Assembly (NCBI GenBank): GCA_021780535.1
Contig: JAJXYN010000009.1
Span: forward strand, 367,923 to 413,881
Source: a bacterium
GTDB lineage: Bacteria; Patescibacteriota; Patescibacteriia; JAGPKW01
Direction of reading: 5' to 3'
DNA length: 45,959 nucleotides
Position numbers and translations under genes: made by a program. This document shows, piece by piece, positions 8,866 through 19,215 of this stretch. Position 1 is the first letter of the stretch; every line of letters begins with the position of its first letter. Under the pieces are notes generated by a model, which did no database searches, had not been told where the DNA came from, and saw nothing but the letters and a program-made list of their open reading frames with translations.

Positions 8866-9243
8866 ATGGTTAGACAAAATGCTGGATCTTTTAGAATGAA
8901 GCAAATTAACGAATTGATCATGAGATCTTTATCTTCTATTATTTTACAAACGGTAGATTTCCCAGATGGATTAATTTTTACTATTACAAAAGTTATAACA
9001 AGTAAGGACTTTGCCACATGTAAAATATTTTATATTTGCAATCCTGAAGAAAAACATGCTATTTTTGCTAATATTATTAAGAAAAATTTAAAAGAAATCC
9101 GAGAAGTGCTTGCTGATGAAATTGTTATAAGAAAAATGCCTTCGTTGAAATTTATTTTTGATGCAAAAGAAGCTGAGGCTCTTCATATGGATTTATTAAT
9201 TGACGGTTTACATATTCCAAAAGAAGATAGAAGGGGGGAGTAA
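8866..9243 (+). CDS. rbfA: Ribosome-binding factor A
   Basis: 125 aa directly after infB; RMKQINELIMRSLSSII...ITKVITSKDFATCKIFY...RKMPSLKFIFD pattern. Confidence 0.92.
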   Translation: MVRQNAGSFRMKQINELIMRSLSSIILQTVDFPDGLIFTITKVITSKDFATCKIFYICNPEEKHAIFANIIKKNLKEIREVLADEIVIRKMPSLKFIFDAKEAEALHMDLLIDGLHIPKEDRRGE

Positions 9244-9294
9244 AAAACAATGTTTGAAATTGTTTTTAAATTTTAAATTTTAAATTTTAAATTT

Positions 9295-9867
9295 ATGTTA
9301 ATTCCTACAATTATTGATAAAACCCCTAATGGCGAAAGAGCTTATGATATTTATTCTAGACTTCTTAAAAATAGGATTATTATAGTTGGCGAAGTAATAG
9401 ACAATGACCTTGCAAATTCTGTTGTTGCTCAATTATTATTTTTGGATTCGGAAAATAGTGAAAAAGATATAAAGATATATATTAACTCTCCAGGTGGTTC
9501 TGTTGTTTCTGGTCTTGCTATTTATGATACTATGAGAATTATTAAGTCTCCTGTATCTACTATTTGTATGGGACAAGCTGCTTCTATGGGTGCTTTTTTA
9601 CTTGCCGGTGGAGATAAGGGTAAAAGATTTGCTTTGCCTAATTCTGAGATATTAATTCATCAAGTTATGGGTGGGGCAGAAGGACAAGCTACTGATATCA
9701 AAATACATGCAGAAAATATTTTAAAAACAAAGGATAGATTAAATAAAATATTAGCAGAAAACACTGGACAAACTATTAAAAAAATCACAAACGACACAGA
9801 AAGAGATTATTATATGACAGCAGAAGAAGCTTTAGAATATGGGGTAATAGATGGGATTATTAAATAA
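9295..9867 (+). CDS. clpP: ATP-dependent Clp protease proteolytic subunit
   Basis: 190 aa; [15 protein letters not shown] (catalytic Ser), [18 protein letters not shown] (catalytic His). Confidence 0.98.
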   Translation: MLIPTIIDKTPNGERAYDIYSRLLKNRIIIVGEVIDNDLANSVVAQLLFLDSENSEKDIKIYINSPGGSVVSGLAIYDTMRIIKSPVSTICMGQAASMGAFLLAGGDKGKRFALPNSEILIHQVMGGAEGQATDIKIHAENILKTKDRLNKILAENTGQTIKKITNDTERDYYMTAEEALEYGVIDGIIK

Positions 9868-9869
9868 TT

Positions 9870-9892
9870 AAACGGGCGAATCCGTTTTTTTA
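9870..9892 (+). terminator. Rho-independent terminator after clpP
   Basis: AAACGG-gcgaat-CCGTTTTTTT. Confidence 0.75.
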
Positions 9893-10062
9893 TTTACAAA
9901 ATGTCTTATTTTATGTAATATTATATTTGATTTTACTGCTTATGTCTTATTTAATTTAATAACTTTAGGATGTTGAATTTGAATTATAATTTTATTTCCA
10001 ATATTTGCAAAAAACTAAATAATATTGATCTTATTTTTAATTTAAATCTGACTTTGTCCTAA

Positions 10063-11595
10063 ATGAGGATTTTATATATGCTAGAATTTTTATTGACGGC
10101 TATTGGTCTTGCCGTTGGAGCTTTTCTAGGCTTTCTGTATAACAAAAAACAATCAGAAAACAGCCTAGACTCAGCCGAACAAAAGTCCAAAAAGCTATTG
10201 GAGGATACCAAAAACAAATCTCAATCTATGATCTTTGAAGCACAGGAAAAATCTTTAAAGATTTTAAATGATGCTAAAAATGAAATATCCGAGGAAAAAA
10301 AATCTCTTAAAACAGAAAAAGAGAGTTTTCAAAAAAGAGAAATTATTTTTGACGAAAAACTTCTTTCTCTTGAAGATAAACAATCTAAATTGGCTACAGA
10401 AAAAGAAAATTTAGAGAAAGAACGAATTAAAATCAATGAATTGGTTGATGAACAATCTAAAAAACTTCAAGAAATTGCCACTCTTACAAAAAACGAAGCA
10501 AGAGATTTGTTGATGAAAACTATAGAAAACGAATTTGCCCCTGATATTGCTAAAAAAATTAGAGAGGTCCAAAAACTTGGCATAGAAGATTATGAAAAAG
10601 AGGCTAAAAAGATTTTAATGCTTGCTATGCAAAGATTTTCTATACCGCTTGCAAACGATATTACAACAACAAATATTCAAATACCAAACGACGAAATGAA
10701 GGGTAGAATTATCGGAAAAGAGGGAAGAAATATTAAAATTTTTGAACAAATTACTGGGGTTGAACTTATTGTTGATGATACTCCTGGTGTTATAACAATT
10801 TCTTCTTTTAATCCTATTAGAAGGCATATTGCTAAAAAAACATTAGACATGTTAATTGCTGATGGAAGAATCCAGCCAGCCAGAATAGAGGAGTTTGTTG
10901 AAAGAGCCAAAGAAGATCTTGCTCTTGATATCAAAAAGGCTGGAGAAGAGGCTGTTGCGGAAGTTGGTGTTGGTGGGCTTGATTCAAAATTGGTTCAAAT
11001 TCTTGGAAGATTAAAATACAGAACTAGTTATGGTCAAAACATATTAAACCATTCTATTGAGGTTGCTATTATTTCTGGTCTTATAGCATCTGAAGTGGGT
11101 GCTGACGTTACTGTGGCTAGAAAAGGTGGACTTCTTCATGATATTGGTAAGGCTGTTGATTTTGAAGTCCAAGGAACCCATCCTGAAATAGGTAAAAATA
11201 TTGCTATTAAATTTGGGCTGCCTGATAGTATTGTTGCTCCCATTGCATATCATCATGATGACATCCCACCAACACTTGAAGCTAGTATAGTTAAAGTAGC
11301 TGATGCCATATCTGGCTCTAGACCAGGCTCTAGAAAAGATAGTATAGAAAACTACGTCCAGAGATTAAACGATCTTGAGAATATTGCAACAAGAAACGAT
11401 CACATATCCAAAGCGTATGCTATTTCTGCTGGAAGAGAGTTGAGAATCTTTGCAAATAGTGATCTTATGAGTGATTTGGATGCATTAAATCTCGCTAAAA
11501 AAATTGCGAACGATGTTGAGAATGAATTAAAATATCCTGGAGAAATTAAAATAACAATGATAAGAGAAAAAAGAATTATTGAATATGCTAAATAA
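10063..11595 (+). CDS. rny: Ribonuclease Y
   Basis: N-terminal TM, coiled coil, KH motif GRIIGKEGRNIKIFEQITGVELIVDDTPG, HD domain LLHDIGKAVDFEVQGTHPEIG. Start may be the second Met (10078). Confidence 0.97.
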   Translation: MRILYMLEFLLTAIGLAVGAFLGFLYNKKQSENSLDSAEQKSKKLLEDTKNKSQSMIFEAQEKSLKILNDAKNEISEEKKSLKTEKESFQKREIIFDEKLLSLEDKQSKLATEKENLEKERIKINELVDEQSKKLQEIATLTKNEARDLLMKTIENEFAPDIAKKIREVQKLGIEDYEKEAKKILMLAMQRFSIPLANDITTTNIQIPNDEMKGRIIGKEGRNIKIFEQITGVELIVDDTPGVITISSFNPIRRHIAKKTLDMLIADGRIQPARIEEFVERAKEDLALDIKKAGEEAVAEVGVGGLDSKLVQILGRLKYRTSYGQNILNHSIEVAIISGLIASEVGADVTVARKGGLLHDIGKAVDFEVQGTHPEIGKNIAIKFGLPDSIVAPIAYHHDDIPPTLEASIVKVADAISGSRPGSRKDSIENYVQRLNDLENIATRNDHISKAYAISAGRELRIFANSDLMSDLDALNLAKKIANDVENELKYPGEIKITMIREKRIIEYAK

Positions 11596-11622
11596 AAAAC
11601 GAGGCTTTGCTTCGTTTTTTTA
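11595..11622 (+). terminator. Rho-independent terminator after rny
   Basis: AAAAAACGAGG-cttt-GCTTCGTTTTTTT. Confidence 0.7.
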
Positions 11623-11664
11623 TTAGTGTTATATTTTATATATTATAGAAATAATTTTAAAATA

Positions 11665-13461
11665 ATGGCAAATAGTTATAAAACAGAATGGAATTTTTCT
11701 TTACTATATAATGACGAAAATGACCCAAAAATAGAATCTGATATAGCAGAAGTTTTAAAAAATTCTTATTTGTTTGTTGATAAATGGAAGAATAGAGAGG
11801 ATTACTTGTGTAATGAAAATATATTAAAAGAAGCTCTTGATGAATATGAAAAATGGGCTCGTTTTTATGGATGTTGTTCATCTCAATCATATTATTTTTG
11901 GCTTAGACTCTCAGTTGATCAAAACAATGGAAATCTTAAAGCTAAATATAATAAAATTAATGATATTTCTACTAAAATTAGAAATGATATTTCTTTTTTT
12001 GAATTAAATTTGTCAAAAATAAATAAAAATACTCAACAACTTTTTTTGAATAGCGAACTATTAAATGATTACAAAAACTATTTAACAAATATTTTTAACA
12101 ATGCGAAATATTGGCTATCTCTGAAAGAAGAAAACATAATAACATTAAAAAACAAAACGTCTTTTGAAAATTGGGCTAATTTAATGGATGAATTATTGTC
12201 AAAAGAAGAAAGAACTATTTTTACCGGAGAAATGTTTGAAAGTAAAAATTTTAGCTCTATTATTGGAGAAATTACTAATAAAAATAAAAATATTAGAGAT
12301 TCTGCATTTGAGGCTATTAATGATATTTTATTAAAAAATTCTCATATTGCTGAAATTGAATTTAATTCTATTCTTGAAGATCATAGAATTAATAAAAAAA
12401 TAAGAGGATTTGAAAGATTTGATTCTCAAAGACACCTTTCTGACAATATTAGTTCAAATATTGTTGATTCTCTTATTAACTCTGTTTCGTCTAATTTCAA
12501 TATCTCTCGTGAATTTTATGAAATTAAGGCCAAGCTTTTTGGTGTAGAAAAACTTAAATACAATGAAAGATCTTTAGAATATGGACAAATTAACAAAAAT
12601 TATAATTACAACGAATCCATAAATCTTATTAAAGAAACTTTTAAATCTATTGATTTTGATTTTTATAATATTTTATTAGAACTTTTAGATGGACATATTG
12701 ATGTTTTTCCAAAAAAAGGTAAGTCTGATGGGGCTTTTTGTGCCACTGGCTCTATAGAAAATCCTGTTTATATAATGTTAAACCATAGCAATAAACTTAA
12801 TGATGTGTTAACTATTGCTCATGAGTGTGGACACGCAATAAATGACTACTTAATGATTAACAAACAAAATTCTTTGAATTTTGGCAACTCTCTTGCTATT
12901 GCAGAGGTTGCTAGTACTTTTTTTGAGGATTTTGTTCTTGAAAAGATGCTAGAAAAAGCAGATGATGAATTAAGACTTACTATAATGATGATGAAATTAA
13001 ATGGAGATATTTCTACCATTTTTAGACAAATTGCTTTTTATAAATTTGAATCTGAAATTCATCTTAATGCAAGCGAAAACGGATATTTATCCAAAAAAGA
13101 TATTGGTTTTATATTTCAAAAACACATGAAAGATTATATGGGTGATTCTATAGATCATTCTTCTGGTACTGAAAATTGGTGGATTTATGTTAGTCATTTT
13201 AGAAATCCTTTTTATGTATATTCTTATGCTAGCGGGCTTCTCATCTCTAAAGCTATGCAAAATAATTTAAAAAAAGATACGAATTTTATCTTTAAAATTA
13301 AAAAATTTTTATCAGCAGGAACTTCCAAATCTCCCGAGGATATATTTTTAGATATGGGCATTGATATATCTAATGAAAAATTTTGGATTGATGGAATTTC
13401 TGAAATTTCTAATTTATTGGAAAATACAAAAGAGTTAGCTAAAAAACTTGGTAAGATATAA
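11665..13461 (+). CDS. pepF: M3 family oligoendopeptidase (PepF-like)
   Basis: HExxH zinc motif in TIAHECGHAINDYLM and EVASTFFEDFVLEKML; start MANSYKTEW preferred over the ORF-track start at 11626. Confidence 0.92.
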   Translation: MANSYKTEWNFSLLYNDENDPKIESDIAEVLKNSYLFVDKWKNREDYLCNENILKEALDEYEKWARFYGCCSSQSYYFWLRLSVDQNNGNLKAKYNKINDISTKIRNDISFFELNLSKINKNTQQLFLNSELLNDYKNYLTNIFNNAKYWLSLKEENIITLKNKTSFENWANLMDELLSKEERTIFTGEMFESKNFSSIIGEITNKNKNIRDSAFEAINDILLKNSHIAEIEFNSILEDHRINKKIRGFERFDSQRHLSDNISSNIVDSLINSVSSNFNISREFYEIKAKLFGVEKLKYNERSLEYGQINKNYNYNESINLIKETFKSIDFDFYNILLELLDGHIDVFPKKGKSDGAFCATGSIENPVYIMLNHSNKLNDVLTIAHECGHAINDYLMINKQNSLNFGNSLAIAEVASTFFEDFVLEKMLEKADDELRLTIMMMKLNGDISTIFRQIAFYKFESEIHLNASENGYLSKKDIGFIFQKHMKDYMGDSIDHSSGTENWWIYVSHFRNPFYVYSYASGLLISKAMQNNLKKDTNFIFKIKKFLSAGTSKSPEDIFLDMGIDISNEKFWIDGISEISNLLENTKELAKKLGKI

Positions 13462-13464
13462 TTT

Positions 13465-14271
13465 ATGAAAAATATAGAAAATATAAAATTTCTCTTTATT
13501 GGTGATATTGTTGCTAAATTTGGCAGAAAAACTATTATAAAAGTTCTACCTAAATTAAAAACTGATTTTAATATTACTTTTGTTTCTGCAAACTGTGAAA
13601 ACATTGCTCATGGTAGTGGAGTCACAAAAGCATCTCTTGATGAAATATTATCTGCTGGTGTTGATTTTTGTACATCAGGAGATCATATTTTTAAAAATCC
13701 AACAAATCTTATTGAGGTTTTTGAAAATTATCCAGTTTTAAGACCAGCAAACTATCCAGATGGTGTAATAGGAAATGGATATAAAATTATTAATATCAAT
13801 GGATATAAAATTCTTTTTATTAATTTAATTGGTAGAGTTTTTATGAAAGGAGATTTTGATTGTCCTTTTAGAAAATTTGATGCCATTTATGAAGAAAATA
13901 AAAGAAAAAAAATAAACTGTATTATTGTTGATTTTCATGCTGAAGCAACCAGCGAGAAAAAAGCTTTTTTTGAATATGTTAAAACACGGGCGAATATTGT
14001 TTTTGGAACACACACACATGTTGGAACTAGCGATTTAGAAAATATAAACAATAAAGCATATATAACAGACATTGGAATGGTTGGGGCAAAAAATTCTAGT
14101 CTTGGGGTGGATTTTAAAAACATAATCAACACTTTTCTTTATCAAACTCCGCAGAAACATGAATTTCCAGAGGATGGAGAATATTTATTTAACTCTGTAT
14201 TGGTTGAATATAACCCAGTTAAAAAAGAGGTTATTAAAGTTAATAGAATTGATAGAATAGGAACACTTTAA
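13465..14271 (+). CDS. YmdB-like metallophosphoesterase (TIGR00282 family)
   Basis: FLFIGDIVAKFGRKTI, FVSANCENIAHGSGVT, FCTSGDHIF, VFGTHTHVGTSD, TDIGMVGAKNSSLGV. Confidence 0.93.
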   Translation: MKNIENIKFLFIGDIVAKFGRKTIIKVLPKLKTDFNITFVSANCENIAHGSGVTKASLDEILSAGVDFCTSGDHIFKNPTNLIEVFENYPVLRPANYPDGVIGNGYKIININGYKILFINLIGRVFMKGDFDCPFRKFDAIYEENKRKKINCIIVDFHAEATSEKKAFFEYVKTRANIVFGTHTHVGTSDLENINNKAYITDIGMVGAKNSSLGVDFKNIINTFLYQTPQKHEFPEDGEYLFNSVLVEYNPVKKEVIKVNRIDRIGTL

Positions 14272-14385
14272 TAAAAAATAAAATAAAATTTATTAATTAT
14301 ATAAAAATTATTTTAGCTTCTTTTATTCTGCTATTATTACCAATTTTCTAATTTATACTATACTAATTCATTTTTTCTATTTTTG

Positions 14386-14414
14386 TTGACAATTATTTTT
14401 TTTTCGTCTAATAT
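14386..14414 (+). promoter_or_regulatory. Sigma70-type promoter for HU gene
   Basis: TTGACA (14386-14391), 17-bp spacer, TAATAT (14409-14414). Confidence 0.75.
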
Positions 14415-14454
14415 TAAGTAAATCTTAAATATTTAAAAAATAATTGAAACGAAA

Positions 14455-14739
14455 ATGAATAAAGCTCAACTTTGTGAACTTTTATCAGAAAAATTCAAAT
14501 TATCTAAAAAAGTTTCTGAAGATGTTATTGTTACAATTTTTGACACCTTTATTAATGAATTAAAAAATAATAATAAAGTAAATGTTGTTGGTTTTGGTTC
14601 TTTTATATCAAAGAATAGACATGCTAGAAAAGGTGTTGACCCAAGAAAACCAGACACTATTATCAATGTTCCAGAAACTCGTGTCGCTAAATTTAAAGCT
14701 GGTAAAAAACTAAAAGATGCTTTAAATGGTAGAATTTAG
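14455..14739 (+). CDS. DNA-binding protein HU
   Basis: 94 aa; VNVVGFGSFISKNRHARKGVDPRKPDTIINVPETRVAKFKAGKKLKDALN. Confidence 0.97.
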   Translation: MNKAQLCELLSEKFKLSKKVSEDVIVTIFDTFINELKNNNKVNVVGFGSFISKNRHARKGVDPRKPDTIINVPETRVAKFKAGKKLKDALNGRI

Positions 14740-14741
14740 GT

Positions 14742-14819
14742 TTATAACAAAAACAACTTCTAAAATGGGGTTGTTTTTAGTTTTAAACATGTTTTAAAAA
14801 AGGGGTTTTTGTTATAAAA
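14742..14819 (+). terminator. Nested hairpins after HU gene
   Basis: Inner aaaaacaac...ttgttttt; outer tttataacaaaaac...gtttttgttataaa. Confidence 0.55.
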
Positions 14820-14861
14820 TAGTAAAAGATATTGTGTTTCTTAATTATTAATAAAAAACGA

Positions 14862-16691
14862 ATGGCAGATAAGCAAAAAAATGGTATTTTATGGAAAAAT
14901 TTAATTATTTTTATTGTTGTTTTTATTGGATTGGGTTTGATTTTTAATTTTTATAAACCTTCAGTTGTTAATTACCAAGAAATAAATATTAATGATTTTA
15001 TAAACCAAGTAAATCAAAATAATATTGATAATATAAAAATTTCTGCGGATAAGGTATCTATAAAAACAAAAGATAATAAAAATGAATTTTTTTATAAAGA
15101 AACAAACGAAACATTAAACGATGTTTTTAAAACTTATCAAATAGATTTAGGTAAAATTAGTTCATTAAAAATAGAAGTTGATAATTCTTCTAATAACAAT
15201 TTATTTGTAAATATAATTTTACCATTTGTTTTCCCTGTGGTATTAATAATATTTTTTATATTGTTTTTGTCTAAACAAATAAATGGTTCTGCTAATAAAA
15301 CCTTTAGTTTTGGACAAAGCAACCTAAAACAAGTTGATGCTAAAAAACAAAAAACAACTTTTAAAGAAGTGGCTGGCAACGAAAATGCAAAAGATGAATT
15401 AAAAGAAATTGTTGATTTTTTGAAAAATTCTAAAAAATATACACAAATGGGGGCAAAAATACCACACGGAGTATTGCTTGTTGGTTCTCCTGGAACTGGT
15501 AAAACATTACTTGCTAGAGCTGTTGCCGGAGAGGCTCAAGTTCCTTTTTTTACAATATCTGGTTCAGAGTTTGTTGAGATGTTTGTGGGTGTTGGAGCTT
15601 CTCGCGTTAGAGATCTTTTTGCAAAAGCGAGAAAACAATCTCCATGTATAGTGTTTATTGATGAAATAGATGCTGTTGGAAGACAAAGAGGTGTTGGTGT
15701 TTCTGGTAGTCATGAAGAAAGGGAACAAACATTAAATCAAATTTTGGTTGAAATGGATGGTTTTGATAATGAAACAAATATTATTATAATAGCCGCTACA
15801 AACAGACCTGATGTTTTAGATAAGGCACTACTTAGACCAGGAAGATTTGATAGAACAATAACTCTTGATGAACCAGACTTAAAAGACAGGGAAGCAATAC
15901 TTAAAATACATGCGAAAAACAAACCACTTGAAAAAAATATTGATTTAAAATTAGTAGCGGAAAGAACTCCAGGTTTTTCTGGAGCCGATTTAGAGAGTTT
16001 ATTAAATGAGGCTGCTATAAGATCCGCTTCTATAAATAAAAAAACAATAACCCAAAATGATGTTTTAGAAAGTATAGAAAAAGTATTACTTGGACCAGCA
16101 AGAAAAAGTCACATCTTGTCAGATCAAGATAAAAAACATACCGCTTATCACGAATCTGGACACGCTATAGTTGGTCATTTTTTACCAAATTGTGATACTG
16201 TTCATAAAATAAGTATAATATCAAGGGGAATGGCTGCTGGTTATACTTTAAACCTTCCGGAAAAGGAAACATTTATACACTCTAAAGAATATTATATAGA
16301 CACAATGGCTATGATACTTGGTGGGTATGTTGTAGAAAAAGAGGTATTAGGGTATTTAACAAGTGGTCCCTCTAATGATTTAAAAAAAGTTACCGAGTTA
16401 GCTAAAAAAATAGTATTAGAATTTGGAATGAGTAATAAACTTACTCCAAGAACATATGGCGAAAAAGATGAATTATTCTTTTTGGGAAACTCTACTGTTA
16501 AACAAGATTTTAGCGAACAAACATCTCAAACAATAGATAATGAGGTTGATGTAATAATAAAAGATGCTTACGAAAGGGCTAAAAATATAATTATAAAAAA
16601 CAAAAAACTTCTTGATAAATTAGCTTCTATATTAATTAAACAAGAAACTATAGAAAAAGAAGAATTTAATAAAATAATGAAAACAAATTAA
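14862..16691 (+). CDS. ftsH: ATP-dependent zinc metalloprotease FtsH
   Basis: [31 protein letters not shown] region [20 protein letters not shown], zinc motif HESGH. Start MADKQ preferred over 14832. Confidence 0.98.
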   Translation: MADKQKNGILWKNLIIFIVVFIGLGLIFNFYKPSVVNYQEININDFINQVNQNNIDNIKISADKVSIKTKDNKNEFFYKETNETLNDVFKTYQIDLGKISSLKIEVDNSSNNNLFVNIILPFVFPVVLIIFFILFLSKQINGSANKTFSFGQSNLKQVDAKKQKTTFKEVAGNENAKDELKEIVDFLKNSKKYTQMGAKIPHGVLLVGSPGTGKTLLARAVAGEAQVPFFTISGSEFVEMFVGVGASRVRDLFAKARKQSPCIVFIDEIDAVGRQRGVGVSGSHEEREQTLNQILVEMDGFDNETNIIIIAATNRPDVLDKALLRPGRFDRTITLDEPDLKDREAILKIHAKNKPLEKNIDLKLVAERTPGFSGADLESLLNEAAIRSASINKKTITQNDVLESIEKVLLGPARKSHILSDQDKKHTAYHESGHAIVGHFLPNCDTVHKISIISRGMAAGYTLNLPEKETFIHSKEYYIDTMAMILGGYVVEKEVLGYLTSGPSNDLKKVTELAKKIVLEFGMSNKLTPRTYGEKDELFFLGNSTVKQDFSEQTSQTIDNEVDVIIKDAYERAKNIIIKNKKLLDKLASILIKQETIEKEEFNKIMKTN

Positions 16692-16706
16692 TAATAATTT
16701 AAATAT

Positions 16707-17642
16707 ATGTTAGATTATAAAAAGGTTTTAAAAAATATTATTAGTCTTCTAACTGAAAATAAACTAATAATTGTTTTAACTTTAATAATAAGTTTATCTG
16801 GTGTTTTATTTTTTAGTAATATTTTAAGTAATTATAATTACTTTTTAAATCACAAATATTTTATTTCTTTTGCTAAAAACATTCAGGAGTTAGCGACTAT
16901 TTTTCAGTCTTTTATATATAATAGTGTTGTGGCAAATGCTGGCGAATCAATAACAACATTGTTTAATATAAATAATATTTATAATAATGCTCCATTAATT
17001 AATAAATCTGTATTGTTTGGAATAATAGCTTTTATTATTATTTTAATAATGTTTTTTTTAACAAACATATTATCAACTTTTGTAATATATTCTTCAAAAA
17101 AACAAAAAATTGTAGATTTATTTAAAGAAACTAAGGGTGTTTTAAAAAATGTTTTATTATTAGATTTAATAAGAATATTATCTATAATTATAATTTTTGG
17201 AATAATGGTTTTTATTAGTATATTGTTTTCTTTAAATTCTTATTTGTTTATTATAATAAGTTTTATATTGTCTGGTTTGTTGTTTTTTATATTGTTTTTC
17301 ATATTACAATATTCTTTAAGATATATTATATTTTTTAAAAATAATATTACTGATTCTATTAAAAAATCTTTTACTTTATTTTTTAATAATTTAAAAGAAA
17401 ATATATTAAATATATTATTGTTATTAATTCAATTATTATTATTATTTATTGCTCTTATAATAATATCTTTACCTATAATATTATTTAATTTTTATTTTAT
17501 TAATTCTGGTTATTTAATATTTAATACTATTAATATAATTTTTATTAATATAATAATATTAGTATTAACTACTTTAGGTAATATTTATATAATTAAATAT
17601 TTAAATGAATTGTTTGGTGGTCTTATATTAAAAAATAAATAA
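16707..17642 (+). CDS. Polytopic membrane protein of unknown function
   Basis: 311 aa, extremely I/L/F/N-rich with several predicted TM segments; follows ftsH by 15 bp. Confidence 0.75.
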   Translation: MLDYKKVLKNIISLLTENKLIIVLTLIISLSGVLFFSNILSNYNYFLNHKYFISFAKNIQELATIFQSFIYNSVVANAGESITTLFNINNIYNNAPLINKSVLFGIIAFIIILIMFFLTNILSTFVIYSSKKQKIVDLFKETKGVLKNVLLLDLIRILSIIIIFGIMVFISILFSLNSYLFIIISFILSGLLFFILFFILQYSLRYIIFFKNNITDSIKKSFTLFFNNLKENILNILLLLIQLLLLFIALIIISLPIILFNFYFINSGYLIFNTINIIFINIIILVLTTLGNIYIIKYLNELFGGLILKNK

Positions 17643-17675
17643 ATTTAAAAACCAGTATTATACTGGTTTTTAAAT
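17643..17675. terminator. Perfect palindromic terminator
   Basis: ATTTAAAAACCAGTAT-T-ATACTGGTTTTTAAAT. Confidence 0.75.
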
Positions 17676-18067
17676 TACTATTAATAACTAAAAAATAACA
17701 GTTAATAAAAAGATAATTTAATAATTAAAAAATGGTATTAAATATTAATAACTAAAAAATAAGTTGTTTAAAAATTGTTAATTAAAAAAACTTAAAAACA
17801 AACAAAAGTCAAAGATTGCAAAGTTGTTATAAAAAAGTTATTTATTTTCAATACGTAATATTAACAATTTTTGTAAAAAACAAATACTAAAATAAGAGAT
17901 AAAACAAAGTTATTAATAAAATACACAGCCTTACTAACTACTAACTACTAATAATAAATAAATAATAATATAAGAATTAAAAAAGAAATAAAAAAATAAA
18001 TAAATTGAAATAAAAAAATAGTGTGTTAGAATTAAATTAAGAAATTAAGAAATTAAGAAATTAAAAG

Positions 18068-19174
18068 ATGAAAATAGAATGCATACAAGAAAATTTAAAT
18101 AAAGGCTTAAATATAGCAAGTCATATAGTTAATAAAAATAATAGTTTACCAATATTAAATAATATATTACTTGAAACACATGAGGATAATTTAAAAATAA
18201 TATCAACAAATTTAGAAATAGGAATAGAATTTAATATAAGATGTAAAGTTGATGTTTCTGGTAAAATAGTTGTTCCTGCACAATTATTTAATAATTATAT
18301 ATCTACATTACCATCTAAAAATATTAATTTAAGTTTAGAAGATAATAAATTAAATATTTCTTGTGATAAATTTAATACAAAAATAAATTGTTTATCAGCA
18401 GAAGATTTTCCTATAATTCCAGAAATTAATAAAAAAAATAAATATAGTATATCTTGTAAAGATTTTAAAAATATATTACCTAGGGTTATTGGTTCGGTAT
18501 CAAATAATAATTCTAGGCCAGAAATTAATGGAGTATTGTTGAATTTTGAAGAAAATAAACTTACTATAGTTGGTACTGATGGTTATAGATTAAGTGAGGG
18601 GAAGATTAATATTCAAAATGAGAACAACACAAACGAACAAATTATATTACCATTATTTACAGCCCAAGAAATTAATAAAATATTACAAATAGAAAACGGA
18701 AATATTAATATATTTACATCAGATACTCAAATTTTGTTTGTTTTTGAAAATATAAAATTAATATCAAGAGTTATTTCTGGTAATTACCCTGATTATAAAC
18801 AAATAATCCCAGATAATTTTAAAACAGAATTTAATGTTGTAAAATCAGATTTTCTATCAATAATTAAAAATATAGGATTATTTGCTGATAAAAATATTAA
18901 TGATATTAAAATTATTATTAATAATAATAAAGTAAAAATTGAATCAAAAAACAATGAAATAGGTGAAAATGTTGTAGAATTAGAAACGGATGTTGTTGGT
19001 ATAAATAATAATATAATTTTTAATTATCAATATCTAATAGATGGTTTAAATAATATATCTAGTAAAAATATTAAAATTAATATTTTTGATGAAAATATGC
19101 CATCTTTGATATGTGGATTAGAAGATAATGAGAAAGATATATATAAATATATTCTTATGCCTATTAGGGGATAA
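18068..19174 (+). CDS. dnaN: DNA polymerase III beta subunit (sliding clamp)
   Basis: 368 aa; MKIECIQENLNKGLNIASHIVNKNNSLPILNNILLET, VGTDGYRLSEGK, C-terminal YKYILMPIRG. Confidence 0.96.
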   Translation: MKIECIQENLNKGLNIASHIVNKNNSLPILNNILLETHEDNLKIISTNLEIGIEFNIRCKVDVSGKIVVPAQLFNNYISTLPSKNINLSLEDNKLNISCDKFNTKINCLSAEDFPIIPEINKKNKYSISCKDFKNILPRVIGSVSNNNSRPEINGVLLNFEENKLTIVGTDGYRLSEGKINIQNENNTNEQIILPLFTAQEINKILQIENGNINIFTSDTQILFVFENIKLISRVISGNYPDYKQIIPDNFKTEFNVVKSDFLSIIKNIGLFADKNINDIKIIINNNKVKIESKNNEIGENVVELETDVVGINNNIIFNYQYLIDGLNNISSKNIKINIFDENMPSLICGLEDNEKDIYKYILMPIRG

Positions 19175-19179
19175 TAAAA

Positions 19180-19213
19180 ATAAAAAATTGCAAAATAATT
19201 GCAATTTTTTATT
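19180..19213. terminator. Bidirectional terminator between convergent dnaN and PBP genes
   Basis: AATAAAAAATTGCAA-aataa-TTGCAATTTTTTATTT. Confidence 0.75.
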
Positions 19214-19215
19214 TA

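Noticed and set aside
8775-9017. 80-aa minus ORF across the infB/rbfA junction
   Set aside because: Antisense to two confidently assigned genes.
17676-18067. Intergenic region before dnaN considered as oriC
   Set aside because: Very AT-rich, but no DnaA-box cluster seen and dnaA is not adjacent; not enough to call.
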